Notes: generated by a model from the sequence alone, not told the origin. Positions 25,381-37,447 are shown, counted from the first letter of the stretch. The stretch is DNA of 44,082 nucleotides from an uncultured Nitrospira sp. (GCA_902500995.1 CABVSR010000030.1:1-44082), one strand, 5' to 3'. Numbers and translations: made by a program.

Positions 25381-26619
25381 ATGGCGGAGTCTGTCAGATT
25401 TTCAACACTGCTGAAACGGTGGATGATCGGGCTTTCCGCGGCCTGCCTGCTGGCGGTGGGCGCCTACGTCATGATGACCAGGTCGGGCGAGGCGCAGCCG
25501 GGCCGCGCGGAGAAACGTCCGGCCATCGCGGCGCGGAACACGCCGGTTGTGGCGGCGACGGCCAAAACCGGCGACATCAATATCTACTTGAACGGCCTGG
25601 GTTCGGTCATCCCGATGAATACGGTCACGGTGAAAAGCCGGGTCGACGGCCAGTTGATGCGCGTGCTGTTCAAAGAAGGGCAGCTCGTGCGCAATGGAGA
25701 ATTGCTGGCGCAAATCGACCCGCGCCCCTTTGAAGTGCAGTTGATCCAGGCGCAGGGGCAAATGGCCCGCGACCAGGCCCAGATGAAAAACGCACAGCTG
25801 GATCTGGAGCGCTACCGCGACCTGTACAAGCAGAACTTCATCCCCAAGCAGCAGCTCGATACCCAGGAAGCGCTGGTGCGCCAGTACGAAGGCATCGTCA
25901 AGGCGGATCAAGGGCAGATCGACAACGCCAAGTTGCAGCTGACCTATTCGAGCATTACCGCGCCGATCAATGGGCGCATCGGCCTGCGTCTCGTGGATGC
26001 AGGCAACATCGTGCATGCGAACGACCCCAATGGATTGCTGGTGATTACGCAATTGCAGCCGATCACGGTGGTGTTCGCGCTGGCCGAAGATCACCTGCCT
26101 GCCGTCTTCGAACGGCTCAAGGCCGGGAAGCAATTGGTCGTGGAGGCCTTCGATCGCGAGCAAAAGCGCAAGTTGGCCACGGGAACCCTGCTCACCGTCG
26201 ACAATCAAATCGATCCGACGACCGGGACGGTCAGGCTGAAGGCGGTGTTTCCGAACGATGACAGCGCGCTGTTCCCCAATCAATTCGTCAATGCCCGCTT
26301 GTTGCTCGATATCAAGCAGGAGGCCGTTGTGGTGCCCTCCGCCGCCGTCCAACGCGGTCCCAAGGGGACATTTGTCTACGTCGTCAACGAGGCGGACCAA
26401 ACGGTCAGCGTGCGTGCCGTGACCGTGGGGGTGTCGCAAGGTGAAGAGGCCTCGATCGACAGCGGCCTGTCCTCCGGCGAAACCGTTGTGGTGGATGGAA
26501 CCGAAAAATTGCGCGAGGGCAGCAAGGTAGAGATGCGGCCGACGAGCGGCGCGGTGCCGGCCGGCCAGGAGTCTCCGCCGGCCCGCGGGGAACGGAAGCC
26601 GCAGGGGAATCGCACGTGA
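25381..26619 (+). CDS. mdtA: RND efflux periplasmic adaptor (MdtA-like)
   Basis: This membrane-fusion protein links RND pumps to an outer-membrane channel. An N-terminal anchor ([19 protein letters not shown]) precedes the lipoyl half-motifs ([20 protein letters not shown] and [20 protein letters not shown]), a coiled-coil hairpin between them rich in Gln/Leu, and beta-barrel and membrane-proximal domains. SRVDGQL and [12 protein letters not shown] are strong adaptor hallmarks. ATG 25381 gives 412 residues. The frame is open to 25336 within the upstream gene. Its stop overlaps the first permease start by four bases. Confidence 0.93.
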   Translation: MAESVRFSTLLKRWMIGLSAACLLAVGAYVMMTRSGEAQPGRAEKRPAIAARNTPVVAATAKTGDINIYLNGLGSVIPMNTVTVKSRVDGQLMRVLFKEGQLVRNGELLAQIDPRPFEVQLIQAQGQMARDQAQMKNAQLDLERYRDLYKQNFIPKQQLDTQEALVRQYEGIVKADQGQIDNAKLQLTYSSITAPINGRIGLRLVDAGNIVHANDPNGLLVITQLQPITVVFALAEDHLPAVFERLKAGKQLVVEAFDREQKRKLATGTLLTVDNQIDPTTGTVRLKAVFPNDDSALFPNQFVNARLLLDIKQEAVVVPSAAVQRGPKGTFVYVVNEADQTVSVRAVTVGVSQGEEASIDSGLSSGETVVVDGTEKLREGSKVEMRPTSGAVPAGQESPPARGERKPQGNRT

Positions 26620-29600
26620 ACCCTTCGCGGCTGTTCATCGTACGGCCGGTGGCGACGGTCTTGACGATGATCGCGATTCTGCTGGCCGGGGCGCTCGCCT
26701 ATCGCCACTTGCCTGTATCGGCGCTCCCGCAGGTCGATTACCCCACCATTCAAGTGCTCACCTTTTATCCCGGCGCCGGTCCGGACGTGATGACGTCTTC
26801 CATTACGGCCCCGCTGGAACGGCAGTTCGGGCAAATGCCCGGACTTAACCAGATGACCTCGACGAGTTCCGGGGGCAGTTCGGTCGTCACCCTCCAATTC
26901 AGCCTGGACATCGACCTGGATGTGGCCGAGCAGGAGGTGCAGGCGGCCATGAACTCCGCGGCCACCTTTCTGCCGCGCGATCTGCCCGCGCCGCCGGTCT
27001 ATAACAAGGTGAATCCCGCGGACGCGCCCATCCTCACAGTGGCGCTGACGTCGCCCACCCTGCCGCTCCCCCAAGTGCGCGATTTCGCGGAAACCCGTTT
27101 CGCGCAAAAAATTTCGCAACTGTCCGGCGTCGGCCTCGTGAGCATCAGCGGTGGGCAGCGCCCCGCCGTACGCATCCAAGCCAACCCGCGCGCGCTGGCC
27201 GCTTACGGCTTGACGCTGGAAGATCTCCGCGTCGTGGTGGCGGCCGCCAACGTGAACCAGGCGAAGGGTGGATTCGACGGACCCCGGCGTGCGTCGATCA
27301 TCAACGCGACCGATCAACTGTTCGCCGGCAAGGACTACAAGGCGCTGATCGTGGCCTATCGCAACGGCGCCCCGGTCCGGCTGTCGGAGGTCGCCGAGGT
27401 GATCGACGATGTCGAGAATACCAAACAGGCGGCCTGGATGAATGAGACGCCGGCGGTGATCGTCAACATCCAGCGCCAGCCGGGCACGAATGTCATCGAG
27501 GTGGTCGACCGGGTGAAGAAACTCCTGCCTCAGCTGCAGAGCACGCTGCCATCGTCGGTGCAGGTCTCAGTGCTGACCGACCGCACCACGTCGATCCGCG
27601 CGACCGTTCGCGATGTGCAGTTCGAATTGGTCCTGGCGGTGGCCCTGGTGATCCTGGTGATTTTTCTGTTTCTCCGGACTGTGCCGGCCACGGTGATCCC
27701 GGCGGTGGCGGTCCCCTTGTCCCTGGTCGGCACCTTCGGCGTCATGTACCTCATGGGCTTCAGCCTGAACAATCTGACCTTGATGGCGCTGACGATCTCC
27801 ACCGGGTTTGTCGTGGACGATGCCATCGTGATGATCGAGAACATCGCGCGCTACATCGAACGGGGAGAGTCGCCGTTTCAGGCAGCCCTCAAGGGCTCGA
27901 AGCAAATCGCCTTCACGATCCTGTCGTTGACGGTCTCCCTGATCGCGGTGCTGATTCCGCTCTTGTTCATGGGCGATGTCGTCGGGCGTTTGTTCCGCGA
28001 ATTTGCCGTCACGCTGAGTATCACGATCCTCATTTCAGCCCTGGTTTCGCTCACCCTCACCCCGATGATGTGCGCGCGGCTCTTGCGCGAGCGGCGCGAG
28101 GAGGAGCCCGGGGCCTTGTCGCGGGCCTCGCAGCGCATGTTGGATCGAGTCATCGCGGGATATGGCAGGAGCCTGCAGTGGGTATTGCGGCGTCAACGGG
28201 CAACGTTGCTCGTGACGGGAGCGACGCTTGTCATCACCGTCGCGCTCTATGTGCTGATCCCCAAGGGATTTTTCCCCCTTCAGGACACCGGCGTGATTCT
28301 CGGTATCACGGAAGGCCCGCAAACGGTGTCCTTCGGCACGATGGCCGAACGGCAACAGGCCCTGGCTCAGGCGATTGGGGAGGAGCCAGCCGTGGAAAGC
28401 CTCACCTCGTTTATCGGCGTGGACGGGACGAATACGACGCTCAACAGCGGGCGCATGTATATCAACTTGAAGCCGCTGGAAGAGCGGCAGGCCGGCGCGG
28501 GCGACATCATCCGGCGGTTGGAATCGCGCGTGGCCGGGGTGGACGGCATCACCTTGCACATGCAGCCGGTACAAGACCTCACGGTCGAAGATCGGGTGAG
28601 CCGGACCCAGTTTCAATATACGCTGGAAGACGCGGATCCTGAGGAATTGAACCGCTGGGCGCCCAAGCTGGTGGACAGCCTGCAGCTGCGTCCCGAGCTG
28701 CGCGACGTCAGCAGCGATCAGCAGAGTTACGGGCTTGCCTCGCTGGTCGAAATCGACCGCAACACGGCCTCGCGCATGGGCATCACGCCGCAACTCATCA
28801 CGGATACCCTCTACGATGCGTTCGGCCAGCGGCAGGTCTCCACGATGTTCACGCAGCTCAATCAGTATCGCGTCATCCTGGAGGTGATGCCGGAATTTCA
28901 GAAGGGGCCGGACGCGTTGCAGGCGCTGGAGGTGCGCGGGACCGGCGGCTCTGTTCCCTTGAATGTGTTCACCCGCGTGACCGATACGACCGTGCCGCTC
29001 ATCATCAGCCGCCAGGGGCAGTTCCCCGCCGTAACCATTTCCTTCAACCTTGCGCCGGGCGGTTCTCTCGGTGAAGCGGTCGAGGCGATCCGGCATACCA
29101 CGCAGGAGTTGGGGCTTCCCACGAGTATCCGCGGGAGTTTCCAGGGGGCGGCGCAGGCCTTTCAAAATTCCCTGGAGCATGAACCGCTGCTGATCCTGGC
29201 CGCCTTGATCACGGTCTATATCGTGCTCGGCATTTTGTATGAAAGCTACATTCATCCGCTTACGATTCTCTCGACCTTGCCCTCCGCCGGCGTGGGCGCG
29301 CTGCTGGCGCTCATGCTGTTTCGGATGGAATTCAGCGTGATCGCGCTGATCGGCATTATTCTGCTCATCGGCATCGTAAAGAAAAACGCCATCATGATGA
29401 TTGATTTTGCCCTGGACGCCGAGCGCAGCGAAGGGAAGTCGCCGGAACAGGCCATTTATGAAGCGGGGCTGCTGCGTTTTCGCCCCATCATGATGACGAC
29501 CCTGGCCGCGCTCTTCGGGGCCTTGCCGCTGGCCATGGGAACAGGAGTCGGCTCGGAACTGCGGCGCCCGCTGGGGATTGCGATCGTGGGCGGCCTGGTC

Positions 29601-29729
29601 TTGAGCCAGCTCCTGACGTTGTACACCACCCCGGTGGTCTATCTGGCCCTGGGCCGGCTGGCTGCCCGTGTCCGCCGGAAACCAGAGCAGGTCGCGGCGG
29701 GCGACGCGCTGCCGGTAGGTCCTGCATGA
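26616..29729 (+). CDS. mdtB: RND efflux permease, first of pair (MdtB-like)
   Basis: A 1037-residue HAE1-type inner-membrane proton/drug antiporter. The N-terminus has the [19 protein letters not shown] helix. The TM4 proton-relay aspartates lie in [14 protein letters not shown], and two large periplasmic loops and a repeated second half complete the architecture. It starts with GTG 26616 inside the adaptor stop (four-base overlap), and its own stop overlaps the second permease by four bases. Two non-identical permeases after one adaptor is the MdtABC/MuxABC arrangement, in which the permeases form heterotrimers. Substrates are unknown. No outer-membrane channel gene is present in the window. 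Confidence 0.95.
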   Translation: MNPSRLFIVRPVATVLTMIAILLAGALAYRHLPVSALPQVDYPTIQVLTFYPGAGPDVMTSSITAPLERQFGQMPGLNQMTSTSSGGSSVVTLQFSLDIDLDVAEQEVQAAMNSAATFLPRDLPAPPVYNKVNPADAPILTVALTSPTLPLPQVRDFAETRFAQKISQLSGVGLVSISGGQRPAVRIQANPRALAAYGLTLEDLRVVVAAANVNQAKGGFDGPRRASIINATDQLFAGKDYKALIVAYRNGAPVRLSEVAEVIDDVENTKQAAWMNETPAVIVNIQRQPGTNVIEVVDRVKKLLPQLQSTLPSSVQVSVLTDRTTSIRATVRDVQFELVLAVALVILVIFLFLRTVPATVIPAVAVPLSLVGTFGVMYLMGFSLNNLTLMALTISTGFVVDDAIVMIENIARYIERGESPFQAALKGSKQIAFTILSLTVSLIAVLIPLLFMGDVVGRLFREFAVTLSITILISALVSLTLTPMMCARLLRERREEEPGALSRASQRMLDRVIAGYGRSLQWVLRRQRATLLVTGATLVITVALYVLIPKGFFPLQDTGVILGITEGPQTVSFGTMAERQQALAQAIGEEPAVESLTSFIGVDGTNTTLNSGRMYINLKPLEERQAGAGDIIRRLESRVAGVDGITLHMQPVQDLTVEDRVSRTQFQYTLEDADPEELNRWAPKLVDSLQLRPELRDVSSDQQSYGLASLVEIDRNTASRMGITPQLITDTLYDAFGQRQVSTMFTQLNQYRVILEVMPEFQKGPDALQALEVRGTGGSVPLNVFTRVTDTTVPLIISRQGQFPAVTISFNLAPGGSLGEAVEAIRHTTQELGLPTSIRGSFQGAAQAFQNSLEHEPLLILAALITVYIVLGILYESYIHPLTILSTLPSAGVGALLALMLFRMEFSVIALIGIILLIGIVKKNAIMMIDFALDAERSEGKSPEQAIYEAGLLRFRPIMMTTLAALFGALPLAMGTGVGSELRRPLGIAIVGGLVLSQLLTLYTTPVVYLALGRLAARVRRKPEQVAAGDALPVGPA

Positions 29730-32700
29730 ATATTTCAGCGCCTTTTGTGCGGCGTCCTGTCGCGACCACGTTGCTCACGATCGGCGCGACCTTGATCGGG
29801 ATCGTGGCCTTTCCCTTTCTGCCCGTGGCCTCGCTGCCGCAGGTCGAGTTTCCAACCATCAACGTGTCGGCATCGCTCCCGGGGGCCAGCCCCGAGACGA
29901 TGGCTTCCTCCGTGGCCGCTCCGCTGGAGCGCCAGTTCACTCGCATTGCCGGCGTCACGGAGATGACGTCCACGAGTACGATCGGCGGCACCAACGTCAC
30001 GCTGCAATTCGAGCTCAACCGGGACATCGACGGGGCTGCGCGGGATGTACAGGCGGCGATCAATGCGGCCCGGGCCGACCTCCCGGCGAACCTGCCGAAT
30101 GCGCCCCGCTATACCAAGGTCAATCCTGCCGACGGGCCCATCCTCATTCTGGCGATCACATCCGACCTCGTCACGCGCGGGCAGATGTACGACGCGGCCT
30201 CGAGCATCCTGCAACAGAAATTGTCGCAGGTGGAAGGCGTCGGGCAGGTGGCCGTGGGCGGCGGGTCCTTGCCGGCGGTCCGGGTGGATCTCAATCCCAC
30301 CGCCTTGAACAAGTACGGCATTGGCCTGGGCGAGGTGCGCCAGGTCCTGAACAATACCAACGTGAATCGTCCGAAAGGGCAGCTGACCGCCGGCGATCGC
30401 ACCTGGGAAATCAGAGCCAACGATCAACTGCACAAAGCCGATGACTATCTGCCGTTGATCGTGGCCTATCGAAACGGGCGGGCGGTGCAGCTGTCCGACG
30501 TGGCGTCGGTGGAGTCCTCGGTTGAAGATCTGCGGACGATGGGCACGGCGAACGGGACGCCGGCCGTGCTGGTGATCATCTACCGGCAAGCCGGAGCGAA
30601 TATCATTGAAACGGTGGACCGCCTCCGCGCGCGCCTGCCGCAACTGGAGGCGTCCCTGCCGGGCAGCATGGCCCTCTCGATCGTGATGGATCGCACCCCC
30701 GTCATTCGCGCCTCCCTGCATGACGTCGAAAGGACCCTGGCCATTTCCGTGGCGCTGGTGATTCTGGTGGTGTTTGCGTTTCTGCGGGATCTGCGCGCCA
30801 CGTTGATTCCGGCCGTGGCCGTGCCCGTGTCGCTGATTTCCACGTTCGGGGTCATGTATGTGCTCGGATATAGCCTCGACAATCTGTCGCTCATGGCGCT
30901 CACGATTGCGACGGGGTTCGTGGTGGACGATGCGATCGTGGTGCTCGAAAACATCACCCGCTATCGCGAGGAGGGGGTACCGGCGATGGAGGCGGCGCTT
31001 CGAGGCGCCAAAGATATCGCCTTTACGGTCGTCTCGATGACCCTCTCGCTGGTCGCGGTGTTCATTCCGATCTTCTTGATGGGCGGGATGCTTGGCCGGC
31101 TGTTTCGTGAATTTGCCGTCACGCTGTCGGTGGCGATCCTGGTGTCGCTGCTTGTTTCGCTCACGACGATCCCCATGCTCTGCGCCCGCGTACTGAAGAC
31201 GGATCAGCCCCGCCGCCATGGCTGGTGGTACCGCATGAGCGAACGGGGGTTCGGGGCCATGTTGCGTGGATATGCGACCAGCCTCACGTGGGTCCTCCGG
31301 CACCCGCGGATCATGCTGGCGGTGACGCTGGGCACCATGGCGCTGACGGTCTATCTGTATGTTCTCGTCCCGAAAGGGTTCTTCCCCCAGCAGGATACCG
31401 GGCGGTTGTTCGGGAACATCCAGGCGGCCCAGGACATCTCCTTCCAGGCGATGCGGCAGAAACTCACCGACGTGGTCGAGATCATCAAGAGCGATCCGGC
31501 CGTCGCAAGCATCACCGGCTTTACCGGCGGCGGGGGGCATGCCGGCACGACCAATACGGGGCGGATGTTTATCGCCCTGAAGCCGCTCGACGAACGCGGC
31601 CTCAGTTCCGACGAGGTGATCGGCCGGCTGCGTCCCAAACTGGCGAAGGTCCCCGGCGCGCCCACCTATCTGCAGGCCATTCAGGACCTGCGTATCGGCG
31701 GCCGGGCCAGCAGCGCGCAATATCAATATACGCTGCAGAGCATGGACCTCGCCGAACTCAACAGCTGGGCGCCGAAGGTCGATGCCAAACTGCGGACGCT
31801 GCCGGAAATTGTGGATGTAAACAGCGATCAGCAGGATCGCGGGCAGCAATCGCTGGTCGTTTTCGATCGCACGACGGCGTCGCGGCTCGGGTTGAGCCCT
31901 CAGCTGATCGACGATACCTTGTACGATGCCTTCGGCCAGCGGCAGGTCTCGATCATGTATACGCCGCTCAATCAGTACCACGTGGTGATGGAGGTCGCTC
32001 CGCAATACTGGCAGAACCCCTCGGCGCTGTATGAAATTTATGTCCGCTCCCCGAGCGGCGCTCAAGTGCCCTTGAGCGCGGTGACCAGGTATGAACCGGC
32101 CAATACCATCCTCTCCGTCAACCACCAGGGCCAGTTTCCGGCGGTCACCCTCTCGTTCAATATGGCTCCCGGCGTGTCGTTGGGGGAGGCTGTAGTGGCC
32201 GTGGATCTGGCGATGCGCGACATCGGCTTGCCGGCGAGCGTGCGCGGGACTTTCCAGGGAACAGCCAAAGCATTCCAATCGTCCGTGGAGAATCAGCCCT
32301 GGTTGATTCTGGCGGCGCTGGTCACGGTGTACATCGTGCTGGGGATTCTGTATGAGAGCTACATTCATCCCCTCACGATTCTCTCCACCTTGCCGTCCGC
32401 CGGGGTGGGCGCCTTGCTGGCGTTGCTGCTGTGTAAAGCGGAGCTGAGCATGATCGCCTTGATCGGGATCATGCTCTTGATCGGCATTGTGAAAAAAAAC
32501 GCCATCATGATGATCGATTTTGCCCTGCAGAGTGAGCGCATGGGAGAAGGGAAACCTCCCCAGGCGGCGATTTATGAAGCCTGCCTGCTGCGCTTCCGCC
32601 CGATCATGATGACCACCGCGGCAGCCTTGCTGGGCGCGTTACCTTTGGCCGTGGGCATGGGCGTCGGGTCCGAGTTGCGGCGCCCGCTCGGCATCGCGAT

Positions 32701-32827
32701 CGTGGGTGGGCTGCTGCTGAGCCAAGTTCTGACGCTGTATACGACCCCGGTGGTCTACCTGTTTCTCGACCGGTTGCGGTTACGCTGGCTGCGGGCCCGG
32801 GCAGCCGCGTTGCATCCTGCCTCCTGA
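29726..32827 (+). CDS. mdtC: RND efflux permease, second of pair (MdtC-like)
   Basis: The 1033-residue protein is the paralogue of the upstream permease, with the same architecture: [19 protein letters not shown] at the N-terminus, DD pair in [14 protein letters not shown], and the [20 protein letters not shown] block identical in both proteins. It begins in a four-base ATGA overlap with the preceding stop. It probably forms a mixed trimer with its partner and uses the shared adaptor. A long antisense open frame (29735-32368) is a by-product of GC-rich codon bias. Confidence 0.95.
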   Translation: MNISAPFVRRPVATTLLTIGATLIGIVAFPFLPVASLPQVEFPTINVSASLPGASPETMASSVAAPLERQFTRIAGVTEMTSTSTIGGTNVTLQFELNRDIDGAARDVQAAINAARADLPANLPNAPRYTKVNPADGPILILAITSDLVTRGQMYDAASSILQQKLSQVEGVGQVAVGGGSLPAVRVDLNPTALNKYGIGLGEVRQVLNNTNVNRPKGQLTAGDRTWEIRANDQLHKADDYLPLIVAYRNGRAVQLSDVASVESSVEDLRTMGTANGTPAVLVIIYRQAGANIIETVDRLRARLPQLEASLPGSMALSIVMDRTPVIRASLHDVERTLAISVALVILVVFAFLRDLRATLIPAVAVPVSLISTFGVMYVLGYSLDNLSLMALTIATGFVVDDAIVVLENITRYREEGVPAMEAALRGAKDIAFTVVSMTLSLVAVFIPIFLMGGMLGRLFREFAVTLSVAILVSLLVSLTTIPMLCARVLKTDQPRRHGWWYRMSERGFGAMLRGYATSLTWVLRHPRIMLAVTLGTMALTVYLYVLVPKGFFPQQDTGRLFGNIQAAQDISFQAMRQKLTDVVEIIKSDPAVASITGFTGGGGHAGTTNTGRMFIALKPLDERGLSSDEVIGRLRPKLAKVPGAPTYLQAIQDLRIGGRASSAQYQYTLQSMDLAELNSWAPKVDAKLRTLPEIVDVNSDQQDRGQQSLVVFDRTTASRLGLSPQLIDDTLYDAFGQRQVSIMYTPLNQYHVVMEVAPQYWQNPSALYEIYVRSPSGAQVPLSAVTRYEPANTILSVNHQGQFPAVTLSFNMAPGVSLGEAVVAVDLAMRDIGLPASVRGTFQGTAKAFQSSVENQPWLILAALVTVYIVLGILYESYIHPLTILSTLPSAGVGALLALLLCKAELSMIALIGIMLLIGIVKKNAIMMIDFALQSERMGEGKPPQAAIYEACLLRFRPIMMTTAAALLGALPLAVGMGVGSELRRPLGIAIVGGLLLSQVLTLYTTPVVYLFLDRLRLRWLRARAAALHPAS

Positions 32828-33021
32828 CGAGCCGGGCGCTGAAGCCCAGCCCCTTTCCTCCTGACATTCTGTTTTTTTCCCTCTCGATCAGGAATCCGAA
32901 CATTCTCTTTTCACGCCGGGGACAGTAGGTTGGCGACCGTGACGGCACCGGCGCCCGTGTTCGCCTCCCGAGATGGTCGGTCTGCCTGTTCCGCCGCATC
33001 ACGAACCGAAGCCTCGATGTT

Positions 33022-33543
33022 ATGAGCGCTACACCCTCGATCGATCTGGAACGTTTGTTCCATGAGCACCAGCGTGACCTCCTGGCCATGCTCAGGCGCA
33101 TGGTCGGGTGCCAGGAGACGGCGGCTGACTTGGCTCAGGAAGCGTACATTCGCCTCGCGGACCTGCCCACCTCGCAGATCATCGCCTCGCCGCGCGCGTT
33201 TTTATTCCGGACGGCCACCAACCTCGCGCTGGATCATTTCCGGAAGCAGAAGTTCCGCGGCCAGCGGCAGACTTCGCTCGAAGAAGCCGAACAGGTTCCC
33301 GCCGACCTGCGCCCCATCGATGCGCAGGCGCATGACAAGCAACTGGTCGCCGCGTTGGAGAAGGCGTTGTCCGCGCTGCCCGCTCGCACCAGGGCCGTCT
33401 TTGCGATGCGGCGGGTCTACGGGTATTCCTACCAGGAAATTGCGGCGCAACTGGGAATGTCGGCACGCGCCGTCGAAAAACATCTCGTCAAAGCCATGAC
33501 CTGTTGCCAGGGCGCGCTGCTGCCGAAAGACCTGCCCGGCTGA
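33022..33543 (+). CDS. FecI-like ECF sigma factor
   Basis: Region 2 reads LERLFHEHQRDLLAMLRRMV and ADLAQEAYIRLADLPTSQII with the FLFRTATNLALDHFRKQK helix. Region 4 reads ALSALPARTRAVFAMRRVYG, then YSYQEIAAQLGMSARAVEKH. This is the iron-starvation (FecI) sigma subgroup. It probably directs transcription of the TonB-receptor operon, released by FecR when the receptor is occupied. FecR lies 103 bp downstream. A 194-bp gap without genes separates it from the RND operon. Confidence 0.93.
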   Translation: MSATPSIDLERLFHEHQRDLLAMLRRMVGCQETAADLAQEAYIRLADLPTSQIIASPRAFLFRTATNLALDHFRKQKFRGQRQTSLEEAEQVPADLRPIDAQAHDKQLVAALEKALSALPARTRAVFAMRRVYGYSYQEIAAQLGMSARAVEKHLVKAMTCCQGALLPKDLPG

Positions 33544-33646
33544 GAGGGTGGGGGGGAAAAGTGCGGGCTGACACGTCGAATAGGAAGAGCGTAGAGTGTG
33601 CCGATGACGTCCGCATTCTCAGTCTGCCGATCCTCCATGGGCCATC

Positions 33647-34645
33647 ATGCGATCTCATGACCATCTTGCGACGGCGCCGCCGCCGGCTTCCGTCTCTGAG
33701 TCGAGCCTGATTGAGGAGGCGACCGCTTGGTTTGTGCGCCAGGCGGCCGAGGATTTTTCCGAAGCCGAGCGCCGCCGCTTGGATGCGTGGCGCGCGCAAA
33801 GTCCCGCTCATGCCCGCGCCTACCTACAGGTGCAGACATTCTGGTCGGCGCCGGAGTTGCGGCAGGCCGCGGCCCGCGCCGTGGCGGGCGACACGATCGA
33901 TGGGCTGCGCCGGCAGGCGCATCGTCCCTGGCACAGGGTCAGTCTGGCTGCGGCAGCCGTCTTTCTGCTGGTCGGCATGGCGCTGTGGGGTGATGCGATC
34001 CTGCTGTGGCTCAAGTCCGACTACGCGACTGCCGTCGGTGAGCAGCGGGTCGTCACCCTTCCGGATCGTTCGCTGGTCACGTTGAATACCGGGACCTCCA
34101 TCGCGGTGCGTTATGAATCCGGCCGCCGGCAGGTGGAACTCTTGCGAGGGGAAGCGTCGTTTTCCGTGCAGCCGGATCCGGACCGGCCGTTTACCGTCCG
34201 GAGCCGGGGTGTCGCCACCACCGCCGTCGGCACCCAATTTCTCGTCAATGACCGCCGCCGCGATGTGCAGGTTACCGTGCTGAGCGGCTCGGTCCTGGTT
34301 GCGGACGAAAAGACGGCCTTGGACCAGGCCGTTCGGTTGGCCGCCGGCGATCAGGTGACCGTCGGCCCGCAAGGTGCTGGTCCAATCGCGCGGGTAGATA
34401 CCGCGGCCGTGGCTTCATGGATGCAAGGGCGCCTGGTGTTTGTCCGCACGCCTTTGGCCGATGTCGTGCAAGACCTGGCCCGTTATCATCGCGGCTATAT
34501 CGTCATCATGAATCCTGCCCTGCGTTCGCTGCCGATCACCGGCATCTACAATCTATCCGACCCCGCGCATGTCTTCGCCACCATGGCGGACACGCTGCCG
34601 CTTCGTTTGGTCCGGTTCACGGACCATCTGATCGTCATTCGCTAG
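33647..34645 (+). CDS. FecR-like membrane anti-sigma/regulator
   Basis: The cytoplasmic N-terminal domain (DUF4880 type: EEATAWFVRQAAEDFSEAER with RRLDAWRAQSPAHARAY) would bind the sigma factor. One membrane helix (VSLAAAAVFLLVGMALWG) follows, then the periplasmic FecR domain (VTLPDRSLVTLNTGTSIAVR, RGEASFSVQPD, VGTQFLV). The C-terminal segment (GRLVFVRTPLADVVQDLARY) resembles the STN/DUF4974 region that contacts the receptor. The 332 residues are the usual length. It transmits the receptor signal to the upstream FecI-like sigma factor. Confidence 0.94.
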   Translation: MRSHDHLATAPPPASVSESSLIEEATAWFVRQAAEDFSEAERRRLDAWRAQSPAHARAYLQVQTFWSAPELRQAAARAVAGDTIDGLRRQAHRPWHRVSLAAAAVFLLVGMALWGDAILLWLKSDYATAVGEQRVVTLPDRSLVTLNTGTSIAVRYESGRRQVELLRGEASFSVQPDPDRPFTVRSRGVATTAVGTQFLVNDRRRDVQVTVLSGSVLVADEKTALDQAVRLAAGDQVTVGPQGAGPIARVDTAAVASWMQGRLVFVRTPLADVVQDLARYHRGYIVIMNPALRSLPITGIYNLSDPAHVFATMADTLPLRLVRFTDHLIVIR

Positions 34646-34899
34646 GCGGCGGTCGGCAACGGCCGTCCAGCGGCATGCTCGTCTCGCGCATGCCTTCGAC
34701 GTCCCGCCACAGCGGCCTGGTCTATCACGCGCGTCGGCTTGCCCGGCGTTTCAGATTATTCATTCCTCAAACCTCAAAATCTTTTCTCTCCCGCTTCGGC
34801 CGGGGGGATTTTCTTCGGGTCATACGTCCAGACACAGGGAGCGTACATCGATCGAGACCAGAGGCTCCCGTTTTTTGAAGTTCACCGACGGAGGTTTGA

Positions 34900-37401
34900 A
34901 TGTCGAATCGTGTCTGTTGCCGACGCGCATCTCTGCGTTCATGGATCGGATGGTCCACAGTCTTGTGTACACAACATCTGCGCATTCTGTTTGTGTTCGC
35001 CCTCTTGATCTTCGAGCCGGCGGGTGTCGATTACGTCTCGGCGCAAAGTGACGGGGCGAATGCCGGTGTAGAGCCCGCCTCGAAGCTCAACTATCAGATT
35101 CCCTCACAGCCGCTGAACCGGGCGTTGCGGGACTTTGCCTTGACCTCGGGGCTGCAAGTCAGCTTTCCGGATGATCTGGCGGCAGGACGGACATCGCGCG
35201 AAGTCGCCGGCTCGTATACGCCTGAAGAAGCCTTGTCGGAATTGCTCGCAGGAAGCGGCCTGTCGTTCCGCTTTTCGAGCGTCGATACGGTGACCCTGGA
35301 ACGCTCGCGCCCGCCCGCCATCTCGCAGGCGGCGCCGGACGCGCAGCACCCTGCTGCTCCCGCGGCGGGAAGCGCACGGGCAACCACCGTCTCCTCCGGC
35401 GCGAAACCGGTCGTCGTACCGGAGATCGTGGTCAAAGACGTGCATGAACGCAATGAGCCCGATCAGGAGCAGGTGAAGGAGATTGCCGGAGCGGTCAATG
35501 TGGTGACGCGCGAGGAAATCCAGCGAGCCCGACCGAAGAACGCGGACGAGATGTTGCGGCGGGTGCCCGGTGTCAACGTGCTGGATGAGTACGGCCAGGG
35601 ATTGCGGCCGAACATCGGCATTCGCGGCATGGACCCGCGGCGCAGCAAGAACGTGCTCCTGTTGATGGACGATGTGCCCATCCAACCTGCCCTGTTCGGC
35701 GATGCCTCGACCTATTACATGGTGCCGATCGAACGGATCGACCATATCGAGGTGATCAAAGGCGGAGCCTCCGTCCTCTATTCGCCCAACACGCAGGGCG
35801 GGATGATCAACTTCATTCAAAAACGGATTCCCACGACGCCGACGTTTTCCACCACGAACACCTTCGGCAGCTTCAACCTGTTTCAAAGCGACACGCAGTA
35901 CGGGGGATACTTCGGGAACTTGGGCGCGCAAATGGGCTATCTCCGGCGCCAATCGGACGGATTCCGGGATCGCAGCGCCTCGCAGCTGGACGATTTCACC
36001 CTGCGGTTCGAGGCCAATCCCGACGATCGGACGCGCATCACGACGAACTTCTCCTACTACAACGAGGTGACGCAGACGCCGGGGAGCCTTACGCCCACGC
36101 AATATCGCAACGATCGCACGCTGGCGGGCAAACCGCTGGATGAGTTCAAGGGGCAACGGACGGCGGTCGATGTGACCGCGAGCCGCGAGATTGACGCGCA
36201 CCATACCGCCAAGGTGCTGGTGTACGGCAACGTCTTCGAACGCAACTGGTATGTGCAGGACCAAAACGCCACGACCGGCGCGCTGCTCTCCAGCAGCACG
36301 AACTTTTTGCGCAAGTTCAATGTATTCGGGGTCGTCCCGCAGCACCAGTACACCTTCTCGCTGTTCGGCCTGGACCAAAAAATCAACTCGGGACTCCGCT
36401 ATCATGTGGAGCGCTTGACCGACATCCAGGGCATCGGCACCGCCGGCTCGAAGATCGTCCGTACTACCAACAATTCCGATCTGGAGTCCATCGCCTATGC
36501 GGCCTATACGGAAACAGCCATCCGGTTGACCGAGGCCTTCACGATTTCTCCCGGCATCCGTTGGGAGCAGGTCAATCAGAGCCGCGAGACGATGAACGCC
36601 GTCCCGCCGGCGGGCGGCAATTTCAGAAATTCAAAGATGACGCAGGGCCTGATCTACGGCACCGGGGTCAAGTATCAACTCACGCCGGACAGCATGCTCT
36701 TCGGCCACGTCCATACCACCTTTCGCCCGCCGACCTTCGCGAATGCGGTCGATCCGACCAGCGGGACGACGCAAGACCTGGAGGCGGAACGGGCGTTGAG
36801 TTCCGATATCGGACTCCGCTCCACGATCATTCCCGGCGTGAGCGCGGAAGTCGCGGTCTTCAGGGCGGAATTCAGGAATCAAATCGTGCAGCAGGGGAAT
36901 GCCTTCGTCAACGCGGGTAAAACGCTGCAGGAGGGCATCGAGAGCACGGTGAGCCTCGATTGGGGCGAGATGGTCAGGCCGTTGCAAGGATTCGTCACGC
37001 GCGGGAGCATCACCCTCCTGCGGCCCAAGTCGCTCTTCGGCGCGACCAACGGAAAAGATCTGCCTTACGCGCCGCGTATGACGTTCTACGGGTTGGTCGG
37101 GTATTACCATCCGACCGGCGCCTCGATCGAGGCGGATGCCTTGTTTGTCGCGCAGCAGTTTACCGACGGCATCAATAGCCAGACGGAGAATGCGTTGGGC
37201 ACGACCGGCGCCATCCCGTCGTATACCATCTGGAACCTGCGCCTCAATTATGCTCCGCCGAAGGCGAAGTGGGCGATTTTCGCCGGTGTGCGCAACCTGA
37301 CCGACGAGTCATTCATCGCGCAACGTACCACCGCCAGTTTCATCGGCATTCAGCCCGGGGAAATCCGGAATTTCTACGGCGGTGTTTCGTGGAGATTTTA
37401 G
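34900..37401 (+). CDS. TonB-dependent transducing receptor (FecA-like, STN domain)
   Basis: A long signal sequence (cleavage near SAQ, about residue 50) precedes an STN signalling domain (YQIPSQPLNRALRDFALTSG, about 62-136). After a Pro/Ala linker comes a TonB-box-like PEIVVKD, then the plug domain (GVNVLDEYGQGLRPNIGIRG, IDHIEVIKGGASVLYSPNTQ) and a 22-strand barrel ending in the canonical C-terminal Phe. STN-bearing receptors both import ferric chelates and signal to FecR. GGAGG six bases before the ATG supports the start. The ligand (ferric citrate, another siderophore or another metal) cannot be told. Confidence 0.95.
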   Translation: MSNRVCCRRASLRSWIGWSTVLCTQHLRILFVFALLIFEPAGVDYVSAQSDGANAGVEPASKLNYQIPSQPLNRALRDFALTSGLQVSFPDDLAAGRTSREVAGSYTPEEALSELLAGSGLSFRFSSVDTVTLERSRPPAISQAAPDAQHPAAPAAGSARATTVSSGAKPVVVPEIVVKDVHERNEPDQEQVKEIAGAVNVVTREEIQRARPKNADEMLRRVPGVNVLDEYGQGLRPNIGIRGMDPRRSKNVLLLMDDVPIQPALFGDASTYYMVPIERIDHIEVIKGGASVLYSPNTQGGMINFIQKRIPTTPTFSTTNTFGSFNLFQSDTQYGGYFGNLGAQMGYLRRQSDGFRDRSASQLDDFTLRFEANPDDRTRITTNFSYYNEVTQTPGSLTPTQYRNDRTLAGKPLDEFKGQRTAVDVTASREIDAHHTAKVLVYGNVFERNWYVQDQNATTGALLSSSTNFLRKFNVFGVVPQHQYTFSLFGLDQKINSGLRYHVERLTDIQGIGTAGSKIVRTTNNSDLESIAYAAYTETAIRLTEAFTISPGIRWEQVNQSRETMNAVPPAGGNFRNSKMTQGLIYGTGVKYQLTPDSMLFGHVHTTFRPPTFANAVDPTSGTTQDLEAERALSSDIGLRSTIIPGVSAEVAVFRAEFRNQIVQQGNAFVNAGKTLQEGIESTVSLDWGEMVRPLQGFVTRGSITLLRPKSLFGATNGKDLPYAPRMTFYGLVGYYHPTGASIEADALFVAQQFTDGINSQTENALGTTGAIPSYTIWNLRLNYAPPKAKWAIFAGVRNLTDESFIAQRTTASFIGIQPGEIRNFYGGVSWRF

Positions 37402-37447
37402 CGAGCTGGTCCAGTCGCCGGCTTCATTGGGAAAAGGAGTGGCACAG

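Noticed and set aside
28035..29255. 406-codon minus-strand frame opposite the first RND permease
   Set aside because: Antisense shadow of a confident gene with composition typical of such shadows.
29735..32368. 877-codon minus-strand open frame opposite the second RND permease
   Set aside because: The plus strand has all RND motifs. The antisense translation is His/Arg/Gln-rich with no family signature, as expected from GC-rich codon bias.
35104..36405. 433-codon minus-strand frame opposite the TonB receptor
   Set aside because: Entirely within a confident receptor gene, with no ribosome site and no domain.
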